Position numbers and translations under genes: made by a program | The notes under the pieces: generated by a model | The model's input: only the letters and a program-made list of their open reading frames with translations | What the model was told of the DNA's origin: nothing | Databases searched by the model: none | NCBI GenBank assembly: GCA_023400335.1 | Contig: JAEXFF010000038.1 | Location: forward strand, 1-14,785 | DNA: 14,785 bases | Direction of reading: 5' to 3' | Source of the DNA: Bacteroidota bacterium | Lineage (GTDB): Bacteria > Bacteroidota > Bacteroidia > Bacteroidales > Marinifilaceae | Part shown: piece after piece, positions 7,757 through 14,785 of the stretch | Numbering within the stretch: the first letter of the stretch is position 1 | Layout of the letters: every line of letters begins with the position of its first letter

Positions 7757-10735
7757 ATGATTATGAAACGAAAAAAACTGACGAGAACTTTGTTTCCTAT
7801 TTTATCATTTATTCTTTTACTGAGCCTGAACAGTTTTGGTCAGGAAATAAATCTTACAGGAAAAGTGACAGACGCTGCTGACGGCCAACCTTTACCGGGA
7901 GTAAGTGTCGTCATAAGAGGCACGTATACAGGAACAGCCACTGATCTTGACGGCAACTATAATTTAAAAGTTAACCCGGGAGATGTGCTGGAATTTTCAT
8001 TTATTGGTTACAGACCCCAGCAGGTAACGATTACAAACCAACGGGTACTGGATATTGCCCTTCAGGAAAATTTGCAGGAACTTCAGGAAGTTGTAGTCAT
8101 CGGTTACGGACAAGTCCGGAAAAATGATGCTACTGGTTCTGTTGTAGCTATAAATGCGAATGATTTTAATCCAGGGGTAATGTCATCTCCTCAGGATCTT
8201 CTGATCGGGAAAACGCCGGGGGTACAAATTACGACCGGTGGAGGAGCTCCGGGAGACGGAGCCACAATCCGTATCCGGGGAGGTTCCTCCATGAAGGCCA
8301 GTAACGATCCTTTGATCGTTGTAGACGGAGTACCTTTGGATAATTCTAATATTTCGGGTATGCGAAATCCCTTAAACTCCATAAACCCGGCTGATATCGA
8401 AACGTTCACTGTACTGAAAGACGCCTCTTCTACGGCTATTTACGGAGCCCGTGCTTCTAACGGAGTGATCTTAATTACGACAAAACAGGGTAAAAAAGGC
8501 CAACCTTTCCGGGTGAATTATTCCGGGCAAGTCGGTATTGGCTGGAAAGAAGGAAAAATTGATGTCATGAACGCTGACGAATTCCGGGAAACTGTAAAAA
8601 AACAGTTTGCAGGAAATGCAAATATTATAAATAACCTCGGTACAGACAATACCGACTGGCAAAAGGAAATTTATAGGATTGCCGTTAGTAACGACCACAA
8701 CCTGGATTTTTCCGGATATAAATACAATACCCCTTTTCGATTATCTTTAGGCTATACTAACCAACAAGGTATTTTAAAAACAACCAATCTGAAACGTTTT
8801 ACAGGGGCCTTGAACCTGAATCCTTCCTTTTTTGACGATTTTCTGAAAATTAATATACATGCTAAAGGAATGTATATTAAAAATAACTTTGGAAACTCAG
8901 ATGCGATCGGAGAAGCCTTACTTTTCGACCCGACCCGGCCCGTAATGGACGGAAATGAAAGATTCGGCGGATATTTTACCTGGACACAGGCAACTACCGG
9001 CAACCCTAATATTATTGCTACCAAAAATCCGGTAGCTCATTTAAAACAACACAGTGATAAATCAAAAGTAAAACGTTTTATCGGAAATATTCAATTTGAT
9101 TACCGCTTGCATTTTTTTCCGGATATGCGCGCCAACCTGAATTTGGCTTACGATTATTCTAAAAGTGACGGAAAAGTGATTGAACCGGAAGATGCTGCCT
9201 GGACTTACGACGAAATACACGGAAGCGGTTATCACAAAAAATATAACGAAAAAAAACACAATGAATTGCTAGAATTCTATTTGAATTATAATAAACAGGT
9301 AGAAGAAATTTACAGTACTTTCGATGTAGTTGCAGGCTATTCCTGGCAGCATTTCAAAAAAAGCAGTTATTCTTATGCGACCAATACAGCCGGAACTTAT
9401 GTAAAAGAAAATAATGAAGATGCGTCTGAAAATTATCTTTTGTCTTTTTTCGGTCGTCTCAATTATACTTTTATGGATAAATACCTATTGACCTTTACGT
9501 TAAGAGGAGACGGATCTTCCCGTTTTGCCAAAAATCAACGTTGGGGGACATTCCCTTCATTAGCCCTTGCCTGGCGTATCGACCAGGAGGACTTTATGAG
9601 TCGCTTTGAAAATCTTTCCACTTTAAAACTACGTTTAGGATACGGTATCACAGGGCAACAGGATATTATCGGGAATGATTACCCTTATCTACCCAATTAT
9701 ACGATCAGTAATGATAAGGCCCAATACCAATTCGGCAACGACTTTGTATATACTCTTCGTCCCAACGGTTATGATGCCCATATTAAATGGGAAGAAACAA
9801 CAACCTGGAATGTCGCTGTAGATTTTGGATTTTATAACAACCGGATCAATGGTTCCATCGATTATTATTACCGTAAAACCAAAGACCTGCTCAATGAAAT
9901 TCCTATAGCAGCCGGATCTAACCTGACAAATAAATTGACTACAAACGTCGGTGACTTATCCAATCAAGGATTCGAAATTACCTTGAATACTGTACCGATT
10001 ACGAACGACTCCTGGCATTGGGAAGTAAATGTCAATATGTCTTACAATAAAAACAAAATTATCAAGCTCATCCGGAATAAAGACCCTAATTACGTAGGTG
10101 TTTTAACCGGAGGTATTGCCGGAGGTACAGGTACTACGATACAAATTCACAGCGAAGGGCATCCTTCCAATGCTTTCTACGTTTATCATCAGGTATACGA
10201 TGAAAACGGAAAACCTCTGGAAGGAGTGTATGTCGACCTGAATGGAGACGGTATCATTAACCAACTCGACCTTTACCGTTATAAAAGTCCAGCTCCCAAA
10301 TGGCTGGCCGGCTTTTCTTCTTACCTGAAATATAAAAACTGGGACCTTAACATTGCCGGTAGGTTTAGTTTTGGCAATTATGTTTATAATAATGTCCAGT
10401 CCAATGGCGCTTTATACAGCCGTATGTATGATAATACAGGTTTTTATTCCAATATTCCCACTGCAGTAAATAAAACCAATTTTCGGGAAGCTCAGTATTT
10501 TTCCGACTATTACGTTCAAAATGCTTCTTTTATGAAACTGGATAATATTACGCTGGGATACAATTTTCAGAAATTATGGAAAAACCGTATCGACTTAAGA
10601 GTATTCGCCATTATGCAAAATGTATTTACAATTACCAGATATAAAGGTCTTGACCCTGAAATATTCAATGGTATCGACAACAATATTTATCCCCGTCCCC
10701 GTACTTTTTTACTGGGAGTCAACCTGGGTTTTTAA
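7757..10735 (+). CDS. susC: SusC-like TonB-dependent outer-membrane transporter
   Basis: A 992-residue outer-membrane porin that imports oligosaccharides with energy from TonB and works as a complex with SusD. Order: signal peptide (KRKK, then FPILSFILLLSLNSFGQ), a carboxypeptidase-regulatory-like beta domain (about 31-103, INLTGKVTDAADGQPLPGVSVVIRG), a TonB box (LQEVVVIGYG, around 109-118), a plug domain with IRGGSSMKASNDPLIVVDGVPLDN and VLKDASSTAIYGARASNGVILITTKQGK, and then the beta-barrel ending in the C-terminal phenylalanine usual for such barrels. There is no STN domain, so no anti-sigma signalling is expected. Translation could start at 7757 or two codons later at 7763, giving MKRKK. 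The susD gene follows after 25 bases. Starch specificity comes from the partner SusD and the GH13 neighbours. Confidence 0.95.
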   Translation: MIMKRKKLTRTLFPILSFILLLSLNSFGQEINLTGKVTDAADGQPLPGVSVVIRGTYTGTATDLDGNYNLKVNPGDVLEFSFIGYRPQQVTITNQRVLDIALQENLQELQEVVVIGYGQVRKNDATGSVVAINANDFNPGVMSSPQDLLIGKTPGVQITTGGGAPGDGATIRIRGGSSMKASNDPLIVVDGVPLDNSNISGMRNPLNSINPADIETFTVLKDASSTAIYGARASNGVILITTKQGKKGQPFRVNYSGQVGIGWKEGKIDVMNADEFRETVKKQFAGNANIINNLGTDNTDWQKEIYRIAVSNDHNLDFSGYKYNTPFRLSLGYTNQQGILKTTNLKRFTGALNLNPSFFDDFLKINIHAKGMYIKNNFGNSDAIGEALLFDPTRPVMDGNERFGGYFTWTQATTGNPNIIATKNPVAHLKQHSDKSKVKRFIGNIQFDYRLHFFPDMRANLNLAYDYSKSDGKVIEPEDAAWTYDEIHGSGYHKKYNEKKHNELLEFYLNYNKQVEEIYSTFDVVAGYSWQHFKKSSYSYATNTAGTYVKENNEDASENYLLSFFGRLNYTFMDKYLLTFTLRGDGSSRFAKNQRWGTFPSLALAWRIDQEDFMSRFENLSTLKLRLGYGITGQQDIIGNDYPYLPNYTISNDKAQYQFGNDFVYTLRPNGYDAHIKWEETTTWNVAVDFGFYNNRINGSIDYYYRKTKDLLNEIPIAAGSNLTNKLTTNVGDLSNQGFEITLNTVPITNDSWHWEVNVNMSYNKNKIIKLIRNKDPNYVGVLTGGIAGGTGTTIQIHSEGHPSNAFYVYHQVYDENGKPLEGVYVDLNGDGIINQLDLYRYKSPAPKWLAGFSSYLKYKNWDLNIAGRFSFGNYVYNNVQSNGALYSRMYDNTGFYSNIPTAVNKTNFREAQYFSDYYVQNASFMKLDNITLGYNFQKLWKNRIDLRVFAIMQNVFTITRYKGLDPEIFNGIDNNIYPRPRTFLLGVNLGF

Positions 10736-10760
10736 ATCGTAATTTGTAAATCTGTATATT

Positions 10761-12356
10761 ATGAAAAACTATATTCAATATCCGAAATTCCGGTTTTATA
10801 CGATCTGGCTTTTATTCGCCTTCGGTGCAGGTTCCTGTATAGGAGATCTGAATACAACCCCTATTGATAAAGATATCATTAGTTCAAAAAATGTATATGA
10901 CAATCCGGAAGCCTATCGCCAAGTCCTGGCAAAAATCTATTCTGTTTTTGCCTTAAGCGGTCAGATCGGCCCGGATGGCAATCCGGACTTATCTACAAAC
11001 GATGAAGGTACCTCGAACTATCTCCGTCAGCTTTGGAATCTTCAGGAACTTACTACAGATGAAGCAATCTGTGCCTGGAATAACAGTGGACTTCCCGATT
11101 TACACAACCAAAGCTGGTCGGCTGCAAATGACTATATCACCATTACCTATGAACGTATTTACTATTTGATTTCTATCGCAAACGAATATTTAAGAGAAAC
11201 CGCAGACAGCGAACTGGATAAACGGGGGGTCAGCGGACAGCTTCGCACGGACATCGGATTCTATAGGGCTGAAGCCCGTTTCCTCCGGGATCTGGCTTAT
11301 TACCAAGCTTTAGATTTATATGGGAATGTCCCTTTTGTGGAAGAAAGCAGTGGAGTAGGTACCTTTAATCCGGAGCAAATCAAACGTACAGATCTCTTCA
11401 CCTGGCTTGAAAAAGATCTGGTAGAAGTTCTTCCCTTGCTCAAAGAACCCCGTACAAATGAATACGCCCGGGTAGACCAGGCTGCAGCCTGGACTGTTTT
11501 AGCCAAACTGTATTTAAATGCTGAGGTATATACCGGTTCCCCGAAATATACAGAAGCCATTACGTATTGCAATAAGATTATCCCCTATTACCATCTGGAA
11601 GATAATTATCACCATCTCTTTATGGCAGACAACCATACGGCTGAAGGTATTATTTTTCCGATCGCTTTTGATGGAACTCATACCCAAACCTATGGAGGTA
11701 CAACTTTTTTAATTTTTGCTGCATTAGGAGGTGACAGTATTGTTACCCAAGACTACGGAGCAAGCGGAAGCTGGGCCGGAAACCGGACAACAGCCGAATT
11801 TATGGCAAAATTTGATCCGGGAGACAAAAGAGCTTTATTTTTTACCAAAGGACAAACCAGTACCGAAGTGAATCTGCAATCAGATTTCAAGCAAGGAGTT
11901 ATTGTCACGAAATTTACAAATATGAAATCCACGGGAGGACCCGGTTCAAATTTAAATTTTGTGGATACAGATTACCCCATGTTCCGCCTGGCAGATATTT
12001 ATCTCATGTATGCAGAAGCCGTATTGAGAGGAGGCCAAGGAGGCAATTTAGGTACAGCTCTCGGTTATATTCAAGATATCCGGCAAAGAGCTTATGGGAA
12101 TACTTCCGGTAATATCTCCGGCGGAGACTTAACTTTGGATTTTATTCTGGAAGAAAGAGCCCGCGAATTGTATTGGGAAGGACACAGACGAACAGATTTA
12201 ATCCGTTTCGGCAGATTCAGTGAAACAAGCTATACATGGCCCTGGAAAGGAGGGCTCAAAGAAGGGCGGAGCGTAAATGCTTATTATGATCTCTTCCCTT
12301 TACCTTCCTCCGACTTAGGAGCCAATCCTAACCTGAAACAAAATCCGGGATATTAA
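10761..12356 (+). CDS. susD: SusD-like starch-binding surface lipoprotein
   Basis: A 531-residue lipoprotein that closes over the SusC channel and binds starch at the cell surface. Lipobox AGSC puts the lipidated cysteine at residue 26. The N-terminal GDLNTTPID, the TPR-like helices and the C-terminal EERARELYWEGHRRTDLIRFGRF are SusD signatures. The similarity is specific to true starch SusD. The aromatic residues that form the starch-binding arc of B. thetaiotaomicron SusD (W98, Y296, W320 there) appear to match W106 in CAWNNSGLP, Y311 in TYGGTTFL and W338 in SGSWAGN. The binding arginine seems kept at R89. The alignment was made by eye from memory of the family. It lies 25 bases after susC and 29 before susE, clearly one operon. 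Confidence 0.94.
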   Translation: MKNYIQYPKFRFYTIWLLFAFGAGSCIGDLNTTPIDKDIISSKNVYDNPEAYRQVLAKIYSVFALSGQIGPDGNPDLSTNDEGTSNYLRQLWNLQELTTDEAICAWNNSGLPDLHNQSWSAANDYITITYERIYYLISIANEYLRETADSELDKRGVSGQLRTDIGFYRAEARFLRDLAYYQALDLYGNVPFVEESSGVGTFNPEQIKRTDLFTWLEKDLVEVLPLLKEPRTNEYARVDQAAAWTVLAKLYLNAEVYTGSPKYTEAITYCNKIIPYYHLEDNYHHLFMADNHTAEGIIFPIAFDGTHTQTYGGTTFLIFAALGGDSIVTQDYGASGSWAGNRTTAEFMAKFDPGDKRALFFTKGQTSTEVNLQSDFKQGVIVTKFTNMKSTGGPGSNLNFVDTDYPMFRLADIYLMYAEAVLRGGQGGNLGTALGYIQDIRQRAYGNTSGNISGGDLTLDFILEERARELYWEGHRRTDLIRFGRFSETSYTWPWKGGLKEGRSVNAYYDLFPLPSSDLGANPNLKQNPGY

Positions 12357-12385
12357 AACAGAATTTAATTTGAAACAAGAGGAAT

Positions 12386-13396
12386 ATGAAACGAATATAC
12401 TACATCGGAATTATACTTATCCTATTCGCACTTCAGGCCTGCGAAACAGATAACAAAAAATATTATGCCGGAGATTATATCTCTCCGGAAATTGACCTGC
12501 CTGTAGCAGGAAGCCGTATTACTTTGACTGAAGCTACAGCCAATGATTCGGTTCAATTTAAATGGGAAGCGGCAGCATTCGGTTTTCCTGCAGCAATAAC
12601 GTATACGGTACAAATAGCTATACCGGACACCTATTTTGAGTCTGCAGTAAAAATAGCGGAATCGAAAAGTACTTCTGCAGCCGTTACCCAAGCTACTTTA
12701 AACAATAGTGTCCTCATTGCTGGTCTGGTACCGGAAACACCGACGGAAGTCGAAGTCCGGGTCAATGCTTCTATCAATAATAATATCCGGACACTTTATT
12801 CGGAACCGATACGATTGATGATTACAGCCTATAACGTAGAAGTTGTTTATCCCATTCTTTTTGTCCCGGGTAGTTATCAAGGCTGGAATCCTGCAGATTC
12901 ATCCACCGTTGTAACCTCCCCTAAAGCGGACGGTACTTATGAAGGCTATTTCTACTTCCCGGCGAATACTGAATTCAAATTCACAGGCCAACCGGACTGG
13001 AATCCACTCAACTGGGGGGAAGGAGGAGGGGGCAAACTCCAAGCCGGAGCGGGTAATATTAAAGTCACTACAGCCGGTTTTTATAAAGTTATTGCCAATA
13101 TTAATAATCTCACCTATTCTCTTACACCTGTAAGCTGGAGCATTACAGGCAGTGCAACCTCCAATACTCCTATCGCCCTTATTTATAATGAAAGTAAACA
13201 CGATTTGGAAATTACCACTCACCTGAATCCCGGAGAATTTGTATTCAAAGAAACAGGGGCTGGTAATCGGGTTCTGGGACTTTATTTCGGAAATCAACTT
13301 ACAGATAATGGAAGCCAAATTATTGTAGAAGAAGGAGGTAATTACACTATTTCATTAAATCTACAAAAATACCCTTACACATTCTCTATAAAATAA
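12386..13396 (+). CDS. susE: SusE-like starch-binding outer-membrane lipoprotein
   Basis: A 336-residue lipoprotein with signal MKRIYYIGIILILFALQAC and lipidated cysteine at residue 19, followed by the acidic ETDNKK suited to surface export. Three parts can be seen: an Ig-like N-terminal domain (about 35-148, SRITLTEATANDSVQFKWEA, as in SusE), a starch-binding-type beta domain (about 155-247) with GSYQGWNP, W205 and W210, and a second, diverged copy (about 249-335) ending YTFSIK. It is shorter than B. thetaiotaomicron SusE (387 residues), and the last domain lacks the tryptophans expected of a binding site except W251 at its edge. SusE helps hold starch near the SusCD complex and affects the size of oligosaccharide imported. 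It is the last gene of the operon; no susF follows. Confidence 0.87.
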   Translation: MKRIYYIGIILILFALQACETDNKKYYAGDYISPEIDLPVAGSRITLTEATANDSVQFKWEAAAFGFPAAITYTVQIAIPDTYFESAVKIAESKSTSAAVTQATLNNSVLIAGLVPETPTEVEVRVNASINNNIRTLYSEPIRLMITAYNVEVVYPILFVPGSYQGWNPADSSTVVTSPKADGTYEGYFYFPANTEFKFTGQPDWNPLNWGEGGGGKLQAGAGNIKVTTAGFYKVIANINNLTYSLTPVSWSITGSATSNTPIALIYNESKHDLEITTHLNPGEFVFKETGAGNRVLGLYFGNQLTDNGSQIIVEEGGNYTISLNLQKYPYTFSIK

Positions 13397-13420
13397 TTTT
13401 TCAATTTCCGCATTCCTTCA

Positions 13421-13470
13421 TTTCCGGACAATACAAAAGAATAATAAATATGAATTGGATCGTCCGGAAA
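13421..13470 (+). terminator. Probable terminator of the susCDE operon
   Basis: TTTCCGGAC (13421-13429) and GTCCGGAAA (13462-13470) form a perfect 9-bp stem around a 32-nt AT-rich loop, 24 bases after the susE stop. The following ATTTTAATAA is only moderately T-rich. Position at the operon end supports termination. The long loop is unusual but resembles the structure after the GH13 genes. Confidence 0.5.
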
Positions 13471-13528
13471 ATTTTAATAAATCCCTGTTAGGATACCATC
13501 GAAACAATCAAAATCTTTTTTCCATACC

Positions 13529-13560
13529 TTTTATTTTTTACTTTAAAATATATAACTTTG
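13529..13560 (+). promoter_or_regulatory. Promoter of the yebC-family gene
   Basis: A perfect Bacteroidota -7 element TAACTTTG lies at 13553-13560. A TTTT at 13529-13532 sits at the right distance (20 bases) for the -33 TTTG box. Transcription would start about 30 bases before the ATG at 13596, which supports that start rather than the upstream in-frame ATG at 13455. Confidence 0.6.
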
Positions 13561-13595
13561 CGCCTCAATATTTTAACGACATAAACAAATCAGAT

Positions 13596-14315
13596 ATGGG
13601 AAGAGCGTTTGAATACCGTAAAGCACGGAAATTAAAAAGATGGGGCAACATGGCCCGTACGTTTACCAGAATAGGAAAGGAAATCGACATAGCTGTCAAA
13701 GCGGGTGGACCGGACCCGGCGAATAATACACGCCTGCGTATTCTGATCCAGAATGCTAAAGCTGAAAATATGCCTAAAGAAAATGTCGAACGTGCAATTA
13801 AACGGGCTGTTTCCAAAGACACTTCTGATTATAAAGAAATCGTATACGAAGGTTATGCCCCCTACGGAGTTGCTATCGTGGTAGAAGCTGCTACCGACAA
13901 TAATACCCGTACCGTTGCCAATGTACGGCATGCGTTTACGAAATTCGGTGGTTCTTTAGGTACGACAGGTTCTTTGGATTTCTTATTTGAAAGAAAATGT
14001 GTATTCAAAATCAATAAACCGGAAAACTTTGACATCGAAGAATTTGAACTGGAAATGATCGATTATGGTGCGGATGAAATCTTTGAAGACGAAGACGGGA
14101 TCATTAATATTTATGGTTCGTTTGAAGCCTACGGAAACATTCAGAAATATCTGGAAGAACAGAAATACGATATTGTCAGCGGAGAATTTACCCGAATCCC
14201 TGTAGACACCAAAGAATTAACTGCGGAACAAAGGGCTGAGGTGGATAAAATCCTGGATAAACTGGACGAAGATGATGACGTAACCAATGTTTATCACAAC
14301 ATCAAGGAAGATTAA
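13596..14315 (+). CDS. yebC: YebC/TACO1-family protein
   Basis: 239 residues from the ATG at 13596, the usual family length. The in-frame extension back to 13455 lies across the promoter and lacks family sequence, so it is rejected. The N-terminus MGRAFEYRKARKLKRWGNMARTFTRIGKEI is basic, followed by family motifs: AVKAGGPDPANNTRLRILIQNAKAENMPKENVERAIKRA, EGYAPYGVAIVVEAATDNNTRTVANVRHAFTKFGG and GSLDFLFER. An acidic C-terminal region follows. The family was long annotated as a transcription regulator (PmpR); the mitochondrial member TACO1 acts in translation, and bacterial members are now linked to ribosome function at difficult sequences. It is cytosolic. It has its own promoter and appears unrelated to the Sus genes. 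The family call is sure; the precise role is less so. Confidence 0.95.
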   Translation: MGRAFEYRKARKLKRWGNMARTFTRIGKEIDIAVKAGGPDPANNTRLRILIQNAKAENMPKENVERAIKRAVSKDTSDYKEIVYEGYAPYGVAIVVEAATDNNTRTVANVRHAFTKFGGSLGTTGSLDFLFERKCVFKINKPENFDIEEFELEMIDYGADEIFEDEDGIINIYGSFEAYGNIQKYLEEQKYDIVSGEFTRIPVDTKELTAEQRAEVDKILDKLDEDDDVTNVYHNIKED

Positions 14316-14325
14316 TCTCTGATTT

Positions 14326-14357
14326 TTTGCAGATTCAAAAATATAATTGCATATTTG
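14326..14357 (+). promoter_or_regulatory. Promoter of tRNA-Lys
   Basis: A TTTG at 14326-14329 is followed, after 20 bases, by CATATTTG at 14350-14357. This matches the Bacteroidota pattern (TTTG, about 20 bases, TAnnTTTG) in all but one position. It lies 38 bases before the tRNA. Confidence 0.6.
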
Positions 14358-14394
14358 CACCCGCAAAAGAAGTAAGTTAATTCTTCGAAAAGAT

Positions 14395-14467
14395 GACTTC
14401 GTAGCTCAGCTGGTAGAGCAATTGACTCTTAATCAATGGGCCGTGGGTTCGAGTCCCACCGAGGTCA
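14395..14467 (+). tRNA. tRNA-Lys, anticodon CTT
   Basis: A full cloverleaf of 73 bases. The acceptor stem GACTTCG pairs with CGAGGTC (one G-T pair). The D arm is GCTC/GAGC around AGCTGGTA. The anticodon stem ATTGA/TCAAT surrounds the loop CTCTTAA, anticodon CTT, which reads lysine AAG. The T arm is GTGGG-TTCGAGT-CCCAC, and the discriminator base is A. The CCA end is not encoded, as usual in this phylum. No frame or structure defects are seen. Confidence 0.97.
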
Positions 14468-14473
14468 CTAATT

Positions 14474-14512
14474 AAAAAAAGCTGTCGGAAAAATATTTCC
14501 GGCAGTTTTTTA
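14474..14512 (+). terminator. Strong, probably bidirectional, intrinsic terminator after tRNA-Lys
   Basis: CTGTCGGAAA (14482-14491) pairs with TTTCCGGCAG (14496-14505) with one G-T pair, around the four-base loop AATA. It is followed by TTTTTT on the plus strand. A run of seven A residues just before the stem gives a T run on the other strand, so it could stop transcription from both sides. Confidence 0.88.
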
Positions 14513-14672
14513 TAGATTTTACAACAGGCTTTTTTCCAGTGCCTTCACGGACTTTGTTAAATAATAATTGTAATCAACAACAAAAGTTCTTCATGGTCTT
14601 CGTCAAATATATTTACCCTCAATGTTAAGAGAATAAGTTTATCTTTTTACGCATCTTTACCTATATTTCCAA

Positions 14673-14694
14673 TGTATTTCTTAAATGAAATACA
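14673..14694. repeat. 8-bp inverted repeat upstream of a possible gene at the right edge
   Basis: TGTATTTC (14673-14680) and GAAATACA (14687-14694) are perfect inverted arms around TTAAAT. No T run follows on the plus strand, so a terminator in that direction is unlikely. It ends 27 bases before a perfect -7 element, where an operator would be plausible. The rest of 14513-14721 shows no gene that I can support. Confidence 0.35.
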
Positions 14695-14721
14695 AATGCC
14701 TGTTAAAATAATATTTTAAGC

Positions 14722-14729
14722 TACTTTTG
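14722..14729 (+). promoter_or_regulatory. Candidate -7 promoter element at the right edge
   Basis: TACTTTTG is a perfect match to TAnnTTTG. No clear TTTG box lies 19-21 bases upstream. An ATG follows 17 bases later, at 14747, which would leave a very short leader. Confidence 0.4.
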
Positions 14730-14746
14730 CCATTGACTTTTCGTTT

Positions 14747-14785
14747 ATGAACGAATTATCTGGCATTTTTTTAATCCTGTTATGG
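14747..14785 (+). CDS. Possible start of a gene running off the right edge
   Basis: From the ATG at 14747 the frame is open for 13 codons to the window end, reading MNELSGIFLILLW. The hydrophobic run after a short polar start would suit a membrane or exported protein. Support comes from the perfect -7 element just upstream and the absence of competing genes. The stretch is too short to assign a family. Confidence 0.3.
   Translation, partial: MNELSGIFLILLW

Noticed and set aside
12899..13318. A 139-codon minus-strand open frame inside susE
   Set aside because: It is antisense to a well-supported gene in an operon and its translation shows no recognisable domain.
13455..13595. A 47-codon N-terminal extension of the YebC-family protein
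   Set aside because: The extension covers the promoter (TAACTTTG at 13553-13560), has no family similarity, and the normal start MGRAFEYRKARK lies at 13596.
14521..14610. A possible gene remnant or integration footprint after tRNA-Lys
   Set aside because: tRNA genes are common integration sites, but there is no repeat of the tRNA 3' end in the window and no frame here resembles an integrase or transposase.
1..14785. CRISPR arrays, insertion sequences, riboswitches and other RNA genes
   Set aside because: No regularly spaced repeats, transposase genes, terminal repeats with target duplications or recognisable riboswitch cores were seen.

Overview
The window carries an alpha-glucan (starch/maltodextrin) utilisation locus from a member of the Bacteroidota, most likely the order Bacteroidales. 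The evidence is a SusC/SusD pair, surface lipoproteins, little Shine-Dalgarno signal, Bacteroidota-type -7 elements (TAnnTTTG) and a low-to-moderate GC content. A placement near Odoribacter or Butyricimonas is only a guess.

Left half, minus strand (about 7355 down to 1): two secreted GH13 alpha-amylase-family lipoproteins (7355-4977 and 4917-3547) are followed by a branched terminator-like structure. A 434-base gap holds a perfect 9-2-9 palindrome (3269-3288). Then comes a tight cluster: an SLC45/GPH-type sugar transporter (3112-1754), beta-phosphoglucomutase (1737-1072) and a GH65 glycoside phosphorylase cut by the left edge (1025 to beyond 1).

Centre and right, plus strand: susC (from 7757), susD (10761-12356) and susE (12386-13396) run divergently from the GH13 genes. 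The roughly 400-base region between them (7356-7756) should contain both promoters. A stem-loop after susE (13421-13470) probably ends the operon. Housekeeping genes follow: a YebC/TACO1-family gene (13596-14315) with a good promoter, and tRNA-Lys(CTT) (14395-14467) with a consensus-like promoter and a strong terminator. The last 275 bases contain a hairpin, a perfect -7 element and the first 13 codons of a possible gene.

Inferred pathway: SusD and SusE bind starch at the cell surface, and the GH13 lipoproteins cut it outside or in the periplasm. SusC imports oligosaccharides across the outer membrane in a TonB-dependent way. The inner-membrane transporter takes up maltose or short maltodextrins. 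The GH65 enzyme splits maltose with phosphate to beta-glucose-1-phosphate and glucose, and PgmB makes glucose-6-phosphate. Compared with the Bacteroides thetaiotaomicron sus locus, the locus is divergent, has no susF next to susE, and adds a phosphorolytic cytosolic branch. No susR-like regulator is visible.

I see no wholly new system. The most notable non-coding signal is a TCAAATGA-centred inverted repeat in both gene-cluster control regions, a candidate shared operator.
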